Below the pieces are notes generated by a model. The model was not told the DNA's origin and searched no databases. It was given only the letters and a program-made list of their open reading frames with translations. Both the position numbers and the translations under genes were made by a program. 35,176 nucleotides of DNA from IMG/VR virus record IMGVR_UViG_3300032092_000121, positions 1-35,176 of that record. The stretch is one strand, 5' to 3'. Of this stretch, positions 15,794-24,243 are shown in pieces. This stretch comes from a virus. Numbering within the stretch: position 1 is the first letter of the stretch; each line of letters begins with the position of its first letter.

Positions 15794-16663
15794 ATGAAAA
15801 TTACTTACGGAAAAGGTTTTGAGGTTAAAAAGCCCACATTTAGTTTTGATCTAGCGGCTGAGATGTGTATGGTGGGCAAGGTGCAAGCCTTAGAGAAAGA
15901 GCTATTAAAACTGCCACAAGCAGACATTGTGACTGAGCATTTGTTTATGGATGGGGTTTATGAGCGAAAGATCACCATCCCACCTTGGACTGTATTAACT
16001 GGCGCTGAACATAAGTCAGACTATCGCGTTCGCTTAGAAAAGGGCACAATTGCGGTAAACACTGATGATGGCGTTAAAGTTCTAACCGCACCATGTGAAT
16101 TCCCAGCAAAGGCTGGAATGCAACGCGCAGGGCGTGTTTTTGAAGATGAAGTTGTTTGGGTGGACATATACGACAATCTAGACAATTGCACTGACATGGC
16201 GGTTTTGGAAGACAGACTATATGTAGTGCCAGAGTATGGGCTTGCCGATAGCAGAACTGAGATTCAAAAAGCAAGAATTGACTATGGCGCATTTCTTTAT
16301 CAGATAGGCATGACGCAAGATGAACTTGACAAAATTGTCCTTATTGAGCATGATTTAATAGATATGCCTGACAATATTGCTGTTGAATTGAGAGATTCGC
16401 CAATTCACGGCAAAGGGTTATTTGCCACTAAAGACTTTGAAGCAGGGGATGTTGTTTGCCCTGGCAGACTAAATGGGAAAAGAACCCCTGGTGGGCGTTT
16501 TATCAATCATTCGCTTAATTGCAATATCAAGCCAGAAAAGCAAGGGGATGACATTTATGCTATCGCCTCGCGTAAAATCAATACAGGTGAGGAATTGCTA
16601 GTGGATTACAGAGCATCAATGCGGGTCAATTTTGGTCTCGTATTACAAGGAGAAATGCCATGA
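15794..16663 (+). CDS. SET-domain lysine-methyltransferase-like protein with a cupin-like N-terminus
   Basis: 289 residues; ATG 15794 has GGAG eight bases upstream. Residues about 58-126 look like a small cupin/beta-barrel (ITIPPWTVLTGAEHKSDYRV, then CEFPAKAGMQRAGRVFEDEV and VWVDIYDN). Residues about 196-289 match the SET domain in order: SPIHGKGLFATKDFEAGDVV (202-221, the G-x-G cofactor loop), RFINHSLNCNI (235-245, the R-F-x-N-H-S-x-x-N motif) and GEELLVDYR (265-273) with the expected catalytic Tyr272. SET enzymes move a methyl group from S-adenosylmethionine to protein lysine. There is no cysteine-rich pre- or post-SET module, as in compact viral and bacterial SET proteins. It sits in the virion operon and its stop overlaps the ejection-protein start (ATGA). 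The target is unknown. Confidence 0.85.
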   Translation: MKITYGKGFEVKKPTFSFDLAAEMCMVGKVQALEKELLKLPQADIVTEHLFMDGVYERKITIPPWTVLTGAEHKSDYRVRLEKGTIAVNTDDGVKVLTAPCEFPAKAGMQRAGRVFEDEVVWVDIYDNLDNCTDMAVLEDRLYVVPEYGLADSRTEIQKARIDYGAFLYQIGMTQDELDKIVLIEHDLIDMPDNIAVELRDSPIHGKGLFATKDFEAGDVVCPGRLNGKRTPGGRFINHSLNCNIKPEKQGDDIYAIASRKINTGEELLVDYRASMRVNFGLVLQGEMP

Positions 16664-17394
16664 GTGGATGGGTAGCAGGTGCTGTTGCGGTAAGCACAGT
16701 GGTTAATGCAGATTCGGCAAGAAAAGCGGCCAATAAACAATCTGATGCGATAAGTCGCGCTACTGATTTATCTAACGCGCAGTACGAACAAACACGCGCA
16801 GACCAGATGCCGTTTTTGGAAGCAGGCAAAACCGCGCTTAATCAATTAATACCTCTAGCAACAAATTACAAGCCTTTTGACTATAACGCTATGACGGCAG
16901 ACCCTGGCTATGGGTTCAGATTGTCTGAAGGTCAAAAAGCCCTTGATCGTCAAGCCGCCGCTCGTGGCGGTTTAATCTCTGGTAGCGCTCTCAAGGCGGC
17001 TACGCGATACGGTCAAGACATGGGTTCTCAGGAATACACAAACGCTTTTAACCGTTATCAGGCTGAACGTAACGCGCAGTTAAACCCATTGCAATCATTG
17101 GCAGGCATGGGTCAAACCACAATGACAAATCTAGGCACAATGGGCGCAACAAACGCGGCCAATGTTGGCAATTTAATTACAAGCAGTGGAGCGGCGCAGG
17201 CTGCGGGGGGCGTTGGTCAAGCAAATGCGCTTACTAGTGGTTTAGGCACATATATAAATTACAACCAAGGTAATAATTTAGTTGCGGCTTTGCGTGGTAA
17301 TCAATACGCGCCTAACTACGGGCAATACACACCTGGCAACCAAAATTTTGTTGGTCCAATGCCAAATCCAAGTTATGGCTATGGTCAAAATTAA
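16660..17394 (+). CDS. Probable DNA-ejection/transfer protein, 244 aa
   Basis: Starts with a hydrophobic Gly/Ala/Val stretch (SGWVAGAVAVSTVVNADSAR) that may insert in a membrane, then a helical Gln/Ala-rich region. The core (EQTRADQMPFLEAGKTALNQ, then DPGYGFRLSEGQKALDRQAA and ARGGLISGSALKAATRYGQD) is a highly recurrent pattern in podophage proteins annotated as DNA transfer or ejection proteins. The C-terminal third is Gly/Asn/Tyr-rich and flexible. In P22, gp7, gp16 and gp20 are ejected to carry DNA across the cell envelope; this gene is the first of three consecutive genes in the matching position. Confidence 0.78.
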   Translation: MSGWVAGAVAVSTVVNADSARKAANKQSDAISRATDLSNAQYEQTRADQMPFLEAGKTALNQLIPLATNYKPFDYNAMTADPGYGFRLSEGQKALDRQAAARGGLISGSALKAATRYGQDMGSQEYTNAFNRYQAERNAQLNPLQSLAGMGQTTMTNLGTMGATNAANVGNLITSSGAAQAAGGVGQANALTSGLGTYINYNQGNNLVAALRGNQYAPNYGQYTPGNQNFVGPMPNPSYGYGQN

Positions 17395-17407
17395 ATAAGG
17401 ATTAAAC

Positions 17408-19033
17408 ATGGCAGTCGATCCATCCATATCCCTTGGCGTTAAGCCATTACAAGTTGCTGATCCTTTGGCGCAATATGCTCAAATAGCACAACTGCAAGGT
17501 TTTCAAAATCAAAATCAGGTTGCTCAAATGCAACTTGAAAAAGCGCGTCAAAACGAAAGATATTTGGCAAACATGAGGGAAGCCATTATTAACAATGGTG
17601 GTCCTACTGACATGGAAATGGCTGCCAAGTTCATGGCAACGCATCCTAGCGATCCCAATGCACAAGCTGCTGGATTGCAAATGCTTCAAGCACAACAAGA
17701 ACTAAAAGCGTTTAACAGTAAATACAACCCACCTGCTCGTGCTACGGGTGGCTTTGGTGGTGGCGCTCCTGTGCCAAGCGGTGCATTAGGTTCTGGCACT
17801 TATGGAATTACTCCACCCCCAATGCAAGCGCCTGCACAAGCGCCCATAAATGCATTAGCACCACAGACTGCGCCTGCACCAGTTAAAAATGCTTTGCTTG
17901 ATACCAATGCTCTGCGTCAAGAATTGTTTGATTTGTCGCAATATCCTAATGTCCCACAGGCTAAGTTACGCGCTGGCATTATCCAAAAGCAACTTGAAGA
18001 GGCTTCAAAGGCATTTGTTGTGCCTAACGTGGGATTGGTTAGAGGTTCTGGTGAAACCATTGTGGCTTCTGGCATGGCTCCAACTGACATCAAACGATTG
18101 ACCGCAGAGCGTGATGCATTGCCTGTTGGCGATCCAAACCGCAAACTATATGACCAAGCCATTGCCGACATTGGTGGATCAACTCGTGTGGCACAACAAC
18201 GCTTGGCGTTTGACCAATCTAAGTTTGCTTGGGAGAAAGCAAACCCTGGCTACGAACTCAAACAAGCTGAAAATGGCGATTTCTTTGGAGTTAACAAACG
18301 CACATTGCAAGCAGTACCAGTTACTGTTGGTGGTGCTATGCCTTCAACTGGCGCTTCTGCTGTTGGCGGTAGATTAAACGCTACAACCGATCCTCGTTCT
18401 TTAATGGCTACAGAACCTACCGTTGGTGGTGGTGGCATCCCAAGTGGTCGTATGGGCGCTCCAGTAGTTGAAGGCACTCCTGTGGCTGGAACACCTTTCA
18501 AGGGTAAGCATGAAGGGCTTAAACAAATTCCAGCAAATATCAACTTGGCAATTATTAAAAATAACCAAGGTGTTCAACAGCTTTCAGACACAATTAAATT
18601 ACTAGAACAAAACCCAGAGGCTACTGGATTTAAAGGATTTGTGCCTGGCGCGATATTAAATCGTGCTGATCCAGAAGGCGTTAATGCACGAGCAGGCGTT
18701 GCAGACATTGGCTCATTGGTAATGCACGAGAGGAGTGGCGCTGCTGTTACTGCTTCTGAGTCTCCAAGATTAGTACCTTTTATTCCTTTAATTACTGATG
18801 ACAATGCTACAGCCCTCAAAAAATTGAAACGCATGAAAACAATTATTGAGGGAGAGCAAAAGGGTCTTACCGAGACATATAGCAAGGAGCAAGGATATGT
18901 TCCTAACCCAGTGGTTAGCAAAATAAGCGCACAAGGGGAAACCGCGCCACAAATGCCACCAATGTACGCAACAAATGGTAAAGAACGAATAATGTCTACT
19001 GATGGCGGTCAGACTTGGACTCCAGCTAAATAA
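17408..19033 (+). CDS. Probable ejection/internal virion protein, 541 aa
   Basis: ATG 17408 follows an AAGGATT ribosome site. Residues 15-70 are a Gln-rich helix (QYAQIAQLQGFQNQNQVAQM). Residues about 110-165 are Gly/Pro/Ala-rich and disordered. A second helical part follows, then another Gly/Pro-rich linker (about 310-365), and a C-terminal helical domain (INLAIIKNNQGVQQLSDTIK, ALKKLKRMKTIIEGEQKGL). No transglycosylase or protease motif is seen. Layout and position second in the three-gene group fit an ejected internal protein such as P22 gp20 or gp16; which one cannot be told from sequence alone. Confidence 0.7.
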   Translation: MAVDPSISLGVKPLQVADPLAQYAQIAQLQGFQNQNQVAQMQLEKARQNERYLANMREAIINNGGPTDMEMAAKFMATHPSDPNAQAAGLQMLQAQQELKAFNSKYNPPARATGGFGGGAPVPSGALGSGTYGITPPPMQAPAQAPINALAPQTAPAPVKNALLDTNALRQELFDLSQYPNVPQAKLRAGIIQKQLEEASKAFVVPNVGLVRGSGETIVASGMAPTDIKRLTAERDALPVGDPNRKLYDQAIADIGGSTRVAQQRLAFDQSKFAWEKANPGYELKQAENGDFFGVNKRTLQAVPVTVGGAMPSTGASAVGGRLNATTDPRSLMATEPTVGGGGIPSGRMGAPVVEGTPVAGTPFKGKHEGLKQIPANINLAIIKNNQGVQQLSDTIKLLEQNPEATGFKGFVPGAILNRADPEGVNARAGVADIGSLVMHERSGAAVTASESPRLVPFIPLITDDNATALKKLKRMKTIIEGEQKGLTETYSKEQGYVPNPVVSKISAQGETAPQMPPMYATNGKERIMSTDGGQTWTPAK

Positions 19034-19043
19034 AGGAAAAATT

Positions 19044-20717
19044 ATGCCTTTACCATCTGGATTTAAATTAGAAGAACAAAGCGCATCAACAGGTGCGCCA
19101 AATCTTCCTGCTGGATTTAAACTTGAACCAGAGTCATTTAACACTTTTAAAATGTTGATGAATGCTCCATCTAGTCTTTATAAAAACACCATTGGCGGAT
19201 TGGTTGAGGCTGTAAATAGCCCATTGCAAACTGGTCAAGCATTGATGGATATAGTTGCAGGCGGTGCTTATAAAGCTATGCCAGAGTCTGTACAACGTGG
19301 CATTACTAGTTTAGAACAAGCCTATGGCAACCCCCAAGCGTTACAAAGAGCGCAAAATATTGCTGGCGCTGTTGGTCAAGACTATGCAACAACTTATGGA
19401 ACAGGCGCAGGGTTTTCTAGAACCATGCAAGAAGACCCGTTTAGGGTTGTAGGCGATGTGTCAATGTTGTTGGGTGGCGTGGGTGCTGGCGCTAGGATGG
19501 CTGGCGCTGGCAAGTTAGGCAATGCACTTGCCCAAGCATCTTCTGTCACTAACCCAATGAATGCACTGATCAAACCAGTTGCAGCGGTAATTAGTCCTGA
19601 CATTTCTCCACAAATTCGATCTTTAATGAAAGAAGGCGTAACGCCTACTGCGGGTCAGATTTTGGGTGGTGGTTACAAACGCGCTGAAGAAGGTTTGTCA
19701 AGCATCCCAATAATTGGTGATTTTATTAAAAGCGCTCAAGGTAGAGCGATGGGTGATGTCAATCGTGTTGCCTTTAACAGAGCGTTGACTCCAATTGGTG
19801 AAAAGTTGCCAGAAGGAATTGTTGGCCGCGAAGCAGTGCAATTTGTTTCAGAAAAATTAGATGATGCTTATGGCAAGTTGTTGCCAAAGATGACTGTTTT
19901 GCAAGACGCGCCATTTCAACAAAACATTGCTAGTTTAAAAAACATGGTGGAGTCTGGTGCAATTGATCCTAAAGCTGTTAATTTCTTTAATAATTGGATT
20001 GATAACAATGTAGTTAATAAGTTTCAAGGACAAGGCGCAATTACTGGTCAAACCTTAAAACAAGTACAAAGCGATTTGCGCGAAACCATTAGCCGTTTAA
20101 GCGCGTCTACAGATGCAGATCAAAGACTTATTGGTGATGCATTGAAAGAAGCGCAAGATCAAGTTCGTCAATTGGTGACTCGAAGCAATCCTCAGTATGC
20201 AAGTGAGTTAAAAGCAATTGACAAAGGGTATGCCAACTTTAAACGTGTTGAGCGTGCATCGGCTGGTCTAGGCGCAGAAGAGGGAATTTTCTCGCCTGCT
20301 CAGTTACAGAGCGCTGTTAAAGCAATGGACAGAAGTAAGGATAAGAGCAAATTTGCAAAAGGTGAGGCTTTGATGCAAGACTTGTCTGAAAGCGCAAAAA
20401 CTGCTTTAGGAAATAAAGTTCCTGATTCTGGAACACCATACAGATCAATGATGGCCGCTCTTGCGGCATCGGGTGGCGCTGGCGCTATGGGAATGCCAGG
20501 CATAGCTTCAGCGCTTATTGCGTCCCCATTGCTGTACTCGCAAACAGGTCAAAATGCACTTGCAGCTTTGCTTACAAAAAGACCAGACATTGCAAATGAA
20601 TTGGCAACTCAGTTAAGAGGAAATGACCAAGCAAAACTAGCCGCGTTGATAGCAGCTCAAGCAGGGCAAACGCCATACAGAATTGAACTCAATAACATGG
20701 CATCCAATAGGCCGTAG
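19044..20717 (+). CDS. Probable ejection/internal virion protein, 557 aa
   Basis: ATG 19044 has AAAGGAAAA just upstream; an earlier in-frame start at 19002 lies within the preceding gene and lacks this site. The N-terminus carries a duplicated motif, LPSGFKLE (residues 3-10) and LPAGFKLE (about 21-28), which may be a sorting or binding peptide for the capsid interior. Several Gly/Ala-rich amphipathic stretches follow (GDVSMLLGGVGAGARMAGAG and, near the C-terminus, a hydrophobic stretch around SGGAGAMGMPGIASALIASP) that could contact membrane. The middle is a charged helical coil. This fits a P22 gp16-like ejected protein in general style, but no enzyme motif is visible. Confidence 0.7.
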   Translation: MPLPSGFKLEEQSASTGAPNLPAGFKLEPESFNTFKMLMNAPSSLYKNTIGGLVEAVNSPLQTGQALMDIVAGGAYKAMPESVQRGITSLEQAYGNPQALQRAQNIAGAVGQDYATTYGTGAGFSRTMQEDPFRVVGDVSMLLGGVGAGARMAGAGKLGNALAQASSVTNPMNALIKPVAAVISPDISPQIRSLMKEGVTPTAGQILGGGYKRAEEGLSSIPIIGDFIKSAQGRAMGDVNRVAFNRALTPIGEKLPEGIVGREAVQFVSEKLDDAYGKLLPKMTVLQDAPFQQNIASLKNMVESGAIDPKAVNFFNNWIDNNVVNKFQGQGAITGQTLKQVQSDLRETISRLSASTDADQRLIGDALKEAQDQVRQLVTRSNPQYASELKAIDKGYANFKRVERASAGLGAEEGIFSPAQLQSAVKAMDRSKDKSKFAKGEALMQDLSESAKTALGNKVPDSGTPYRSMMAALAASGGAGAMGMPGIASALIASPLLYSQTGQNALAALLTKRPDIANELATQLRGNDQAKLAALIAAQAGQTPYRIELNNMASNRP

Positions 20718-20740
20718 TACTATCACGCAAGGACTAAAAA

Positions 20741-21997
20741 ATGGCATCACTTACCCCCACCCCCAAGCAACAGATTTACGGTAGCGATGGCGCACCGTTA
20801 GTCGGTGGCAAGATTTACACCTACGCCGCTGGCACGACCACACCGCTTGCGACTTATACGGATTTTGGCGCTGGCACAGCCAACACCAATCCAATTATTC
20901 TGAATTCGCTTGGTCAGGCAAACATTTGGTTAAGTACAGCCTCATACAAGTTCAGTGTGTATACATCTGCGGATGTGCTTCTGTATACCGTAGACAACAT
21001 CAGCGCCCCTCTTGATTCAACAGGGTTAGCCTTGGCACTAAGTTCGCCAACGCCAATTGGTAACACTGCGCCTAACACTGGCGCGTTTACCACCTTGACT
21101 GCGACTACGGGAAACATAACCACAGTTAACGCTACTACTGGCAACATCACCACAGTCAATGCAACTACCAGCACAACAACTGGAGTAACAACTACTGGCA
21201 CTTTGACTTTCTCTGGTGGTGGGTCATTGACCAAAGCACCTGAGTCTGGCATTCAGCCAATTACTGCCACCGTTTCGGCTAATGCGCTTACGGTCACGTT
21301 AAATCCAACTACTCTTGAGTTTCGGTCTTCTACTTTAACCAGTGGAACTGTGGTATCTCGTGCGGTTTCATCTGCCATATCCATGACTGTATCGTCAGGG
21401 TCTACTCTTGGTACAGTGTCAGCACAGCAAAGTCGAATTGTTGTGTTGGCGCTTGACAATGCTGGCACAGTAGAACTAGCGGTTGTCAACATTTCTGGTG
21501 GCGTTAACTTAACCGAAACTGGCGTTATCACCACCACAGCAGAAGGTGGCGCTGGCGCTGCGGATAGTGCATCCACCATTTATTCCACTACGGCTCGATC
21601 AAGCGTGGCTTACCGTGTTGTTGGGTATGTTGAAAGCACACAAGCCACTGCGGGTACTTGGGCAACAACTCCTAGCACCATTCAAGGATGTGGCGGTCAG
21701 GCTTTGACTGCAATGAGTAGCTTGGGTTATTCACAAGTTTGGACTGATGTCACTTCAAGTAGGGCATACGGCACAACTTATTACAACACTACAGGAAGAC
21801 CTATTACCGTAAGCCTTAATGTAGGTGGAGCTAATAATTTAACTTCAGCATTAACCGTAAATGGCATAGTAATTCAATCCATAGGTAACTCTACTGGTGG
21901 AACACTTAGCGCTTGTATGACAGCAATTGTTCCGCCAAACGGTTCATACTCTGGGGCGGGTACTCTAGCAATTAGTAGTTGGCTTGAACTTCGTTAA
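20741..21997 (+). CDS. Tail fibre/tailspike-like protein, 418 aa
   Basis: ATG 20741 after an AAGGA ribosome site. The first 90 residues (KQQIYGSDGAPLVGGKIYTY, then TYTDFGAGTANTNPIILNSLGQ and SYKFSVYTSADVLLYTVDN) form the head-binding type domain found at the start of many podophage tailspikes and fibres. Residues about 120-150 hold a ten-residue repeat. The remaining 250 residues are Thr/Ser/Gly-rich beta structure, with a C-terminal domain (NNLTSALTVNGIVIQSIG, AIVPPNGSYSGAG, SSWLELR) probably at the fibre tip. No polysaccharide lyase or hydrolase motif is seen, so simple binding rather than enzymatic receptor digestion is likely. Confidence 0.82.
   Translation: MASLTPTPKQQIYGSDGAPLVGGKIYTYAAGTTTPLATYTDFGAGTANTNPIILNSLGQANIWLSTASYKFSVYTSADVLLYTVDNISAPLDSTGLALALSSPTPIGNTAPNTGAFTTLTATTGNITTVNATTGNITTVNATTSTTTGVTTTGTLTFSGGGSLTKAPESGIQPITATVSANALTVTLNPTTLEFRSSTLTSGTVVSRAVSSAISMTVSSGSTLGTVSAQQSRIVVLALDNAGTVELAVVNISGGVNLTETGVITTTAEGGAGAADSASTIYSTTARSSVAYRVVGYVESTQATAGTWATTPSTIQGCGGQALTAMSSLGYSQVWTDVTSSRAYGTTYYNTTGRPITVSLNVGGANNLTSALTVNGIVIQSIGNSTGGTLSACMTAIVPPNGSYSGAGTLAISSWLELR
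21101..21190 (+). repeat. Tandem 30-bp repeat coding for a ten-residue fibre motif
   Basis: Units at 21101-21130 and 21131-21160 both encode ATTGNITTVN and differ only at third codon positions and a few bases; a third, diverged unit (ATTSTTTGVT) follows at 21161-21190. It probably forms a short shaft segment in the fibre. Unit number could vary by slippage or recombination. Confidence 0.75.
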
Positions 21998-22006
21998 GGA
22001 TAAATA

Positions 22007-22279
22007 ATGCATTACAAATCACCAAACAATTCTGTTCATTTTCTTAATTCTGACGAATACAAACATCTACTACCTAGTGGGTCGGTTCAGATCACGGATG
22101 CAGAAGCGGCCACCATCCGCGCAACCAATGCGCCAGTGTTGACTTACTCTCAAAAGCGTGTGGCAGAGTACCCACCGATGACCGACTACCTTGATGGTGT
22201 GGTGAAGGGTGACCAAGCGCAGATTGCCAAGTACATTGCTGACTGCCAAGCGGTAAAAACCAAATATCCTAAGCCATGA
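22007..22279 (+). CDS. Fibre-adjacent phage protein, 90 aa, unknown
   Basis: ATG 22007 follows an AAGGATAAA ribosome site. The C-terminal half (YSQKRVAEYPPMTDYLDGVV, then KGDQAQIAKYIADCQAVKTK) is a very common sequence in small proteins coded after tail fibres in diverse phages. The N-terminus (YKSPNNSVHFLNSDEYKHLL) fits the same group. Function is not established; a chaperone or fibre accessory role is possible from position. Its stop overlaps the next start (ATGA at 22276). Confidence 0.75.
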   Translation: MHYKSPNNSVHFLNSDEYKHLLPSGSVQITDAEAATIRATNAPVLTYSQKRVAEYPPMTDYLDGVVKGDQAQIAKYIADCQAVKTKYPKP

Positions 22280-22473
22280 GTGATACCACCGAAACACAGC
22301 TCGCAGTCCACGTTGCGATATGTGAAGAGCGTTATAACAACATCGAGCGTACATTGCGTGATGGTGAGAAGCGCATGACTAAGATAGAGTATTTGCTCTA
22401 TGTGGTCATGGCGTGTGTGTTACTGGGACCTGGTGTCGCTGCCACACTAATCCACAAACTATTTGGTTTCTAG
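22276..22473 (+). CDS. XhlA-like small membrane protein (lysis accessory), 65 aa
   Basis: Layout: a soluble N-terminal half with a short coiled coil (ICEERYNNIERTLRDGEKRM), then one C-terminal transmembrane segment (YLLYVVMACVLLGPGVAATL) and a short tail. This is the arrangement of XhlA-type proteins that assist holins. It is the first gene of the lysis group, directly coupled to the fibre-adjacent gene. It could be a holin in its own right; the sequence does not decide. Confidence 0.7.
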   Translation: MSDTTETQLAVHVAICEERYNNIERTLRDGEKRMTKIEYLLYVVMACVLLGPGVAATLIHKLFGF

Positions 22474-22476
22474 GAT

Positions 22477-23178
22477 GTGTTCGATCCCCTAACAATCGGG
22501 CTTGCATTTAAAGCGATGCAAGGTGCTTATGACGGGATCATGTACTGTTGCGATGCCTTAAACCAAGGCAAGGTGGCTGTACAAAAGGTAAAAAAGGCAA
22601 CGGATGACATCAAATCAATTACCACCGAAGTCAAGTCAATCTGGGGGTTCTTCGCTGGGCTATTTAGTAAGCCAGAAGTTAAGCCAGAAACCAAGCCTGT
22701 GGTCAAAAAGGAAACCTACACCACTCACATCCCCAACGAGTCCGAAATCGTCCAACAATTTATTGGGCATTTAGGGGCATTCTTTCGCCACCATAAGGAG
22801 TTAACCGAATATGTGGAAATCAAATATGAAGAAGTATTTAGAAGCGTTGATCCAGACCCTGAAACGATTCTGGAACTCAGTGTTTACAAAAACGAACTAG
22901 ACCAGAGCTATGTCAAGTTAAGTGGGATGATGCGTGGGGCTAGTGTGCCTTACCAACTAGGTCCACTCTGGGAAAACTACAACAGCATTTATTCCAAGGT
23001 GCAAGCAGAACAGCAAAAACGCAAGGAACAAATTAGAATCAAAAGGCAAAAAGAATCTTATCAACGCGAAAGGTTTAGACAAGAAAAAGTGGAGCTTGGC
23101 ATGGGATTGTTCTTGGTGCTGATCATAGTTTCTTGGCTTTATGCTTTATGGATAAATTCATTTACCGAGGGATTCTAA
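22477..23178 (+). CDS. Membrane-anchored helical protein in the lysis cassette, 233 aa
   Basis: The likely start is GTG 22477, four bases after the upstream stop, with AGGA only just upstream; the N-terminus MFDPLTIGLAFKAMQGAYDG reads like a natural phage protein start. An internal ATG near 22516 is the alternative. The body is a charged helical region, with a strongly basic coiled coil at about 170-205 (AEQQKRKEQIRIKRQKESYQ), followed by a single C-terminal transmembrane segment (MGLFLVLIIVSWLYALWI). It has no cysteine lipobox and no cell-wall enzyme motif. Its position in the lysis group suggests a role at the inner membrane. Family not recognised. Confidence 0.7.
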   Translation: MFDPLTIGLAFKAMQGAYDGIMYCCDALNQGKVAVQKVKKATDDIKSITTEVKSIWGFFAGLFSKPEVKPETKPVVKKETYTTHIPNESEIVQQFIGHLGAFFRHHKELTEYVEIKYEEVFRSVDPDPETILELSVYKNELDQSYVKLSGMMRGASVPYQLGPLWENYNSIYSKVQAEQQKRKEQIRIKRQKESYQRERFRQEKVELGMGLFLVLIIVSWLYALWINSFTEGF

Positions 23179-23180
23179 TT

Positions 23181-23324
23181 ATGCTTTGTGTGATCTTGTC
23201 CATCATTCTGATCATCACGCCTGTGCTGATAATGATGTGGATCAAGGTTCAAAAGGCAGAAATTCGGATTGAAAAGAAAGAGCGCCAGATCAACCGATTG
23301 ATACAACAGTTAAGGGAAAAATAA
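23181..23324 (+). CDS. Small i-spanin-like membrane protein, 47 aa
   Basis: Starts at ATG 23181, two bases after the preceding stop, and its stop shares bases with the next ATG (TAATG, 23322-23326). The N-terminal transmembrane segment (LCVILSIILIITPVLIMMWI) is followed by a short charged helix (EIRIEKKERQINRLIQQLRE). That is the topology of a very short inner-membrane spanin, but no outer-membrane lipoprotein partner is coded beside it. A regulatory membrane peptide is the alternative. Confidence 0.6.
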   Translation: MLCVILSIILIITPVLIMMWIKVQKAEIRIEKKERQINRLIQQLREK

Positions 23325-23797
23325 TGAATGATCTATTCAATCTTCTTAAGGGCATTGCGCCTACTCTTGCTACTGCTGTTGCTGGGCCTTTGGGCGGTGC
23401 CGCTGTTAGCGCTATTGCTAGTCGCTTGGGTGTTGGCGATTCTGTCGAAGCGGTAGCCAAGGCTATTGCTGGTGACCCACAAGCCGCGCAGAAGATAGCC
23501 GAGCTTGAACTAGAAATGACCAAAGTGGCTGCGGATGCCATGAAGAACGAAAATAACAACATCACAGAGCGTTGGAATGCTGATATGGCATCTGACTCTT
23601 GGTTGTCCAAGAACATACGCCCCATGAGTCTTATAGCCATCTTTGTGGGCTATTTCCTCTTTGCCATGATGTCAGCCTTTGGCTACAACGCAAGCGAGAG
23701 TTATGTAATTTTGCTAGGCAATTGGGGGCAATTAATTATGGGCGCTTATTTTGCAGGCAGAACGGTAGAAAAGCTGGCAGAAATGAGAAAGAAATGA
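23324..23797 (+). CDS. Holin, three transmembrane segments (GTA-holin type)
   Basis: 157 residues. A hydrophobic Gly/Ala-rich N-terminal stretch (about 11-33), a soluble charged middle (about 55-95), then two clear membrane segments (about 101-121 and 127-146). The stretch LSKNIRPMSLIAIFVGYFLF and GNWGQLIMGAYFAGRTVEK is the signature of the three-segment holin family first described from gene-transfer agents. The holin opens the inner membrane and lets the peptidase reach the wall. The stop overlaps the peptidase start (ATGA at 23794), the usual holin-endolysin arrangement. Confidence 0.82.
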   Translation: MNDLFNLLKGIAPTLATAVAGPLGGAAVSAIASRLGVGDSVEAVAKAIAGDPQAAQKIAELELEMTKVAADAMKNENNNITERWNADMASDSWLSKNIRPMSLIAIFVGYFLFAMMSAFGYNASESYVILLGNWGQLIMGAYFAGRTVEKLAEMRKK

Positions 23798-24243
23798 ATC
23801 TAAGCGATCACTTTACCCTAGAAGAAGGCACTTATAGCGAGACTGCTATACGCCTTGGCATCAGCAACCAACCCGATGAGCGCCAACTGGCGAACATGAA
23901 GTCGGCTGCTCAACAACTGGAGGCGGTACGCAATGTCACAGGCGCTCTTCGTATTAATTCTTGGCTACGCTTGCCTGATGTCAACGTGGCTGTTGGCGGT
24001 TCTAAAGTATCCAGCCACATGGATGGTTGGGCTATTGACTGCTCTTCTTCTGCTCATACTCCTTACGAGTTATGTCAGATTGTTCTAAAAACAGGGGTCA
24101 AATTTGACCAATGTATACACGAATTTGGAAAGTGGATGCACCTCTCCTTTGCACCAGAAATGCGCCAGCAATCGTTGACCATCTTCAAGCCAGAAGGCAA
24201 GTACAAGCCTGGTATCTTGACCGAGGCCGAGTACCACGCCTAA
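23794..24243 (+). CDS. Endolysin, peptidase M15 family (D-Ala-D-Ala carboxypeptidase type)
   Basis: 149 residues. The zinc site is visible: SSHMDGWAID (residues 73-82; His75 and Asp82 are ligands in the S-x-H-x-x-G-x-A-x-D motif) and EFGKWMHLSF with His116 as the third ligand and Glu110 nearby. M15 peptidases cut peptide cross-links or stem peptides in peptidoglycan. There is no signal peptide, so release depends on the holin coded just upstream. The ATG at 23794 overlaps the holin stop. Its stop codon overlaps, on the other strand, the stop of the small leftward gene ending at 24240. Confidence 0.88.
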   Translation: MNLSDHFTLEEGTYSETAIRLGISNQPDERQLANMKSAAQQLEAVRNVTGALRINSWLRLPDVNVAVGGSKVSSHMDGWAIDCSSSAHTPYELCQIVLKTGVKFDQCIHEFGKWMHLSFAPEMRQQSLTIFKPEGKYKPGILTEAEYHA

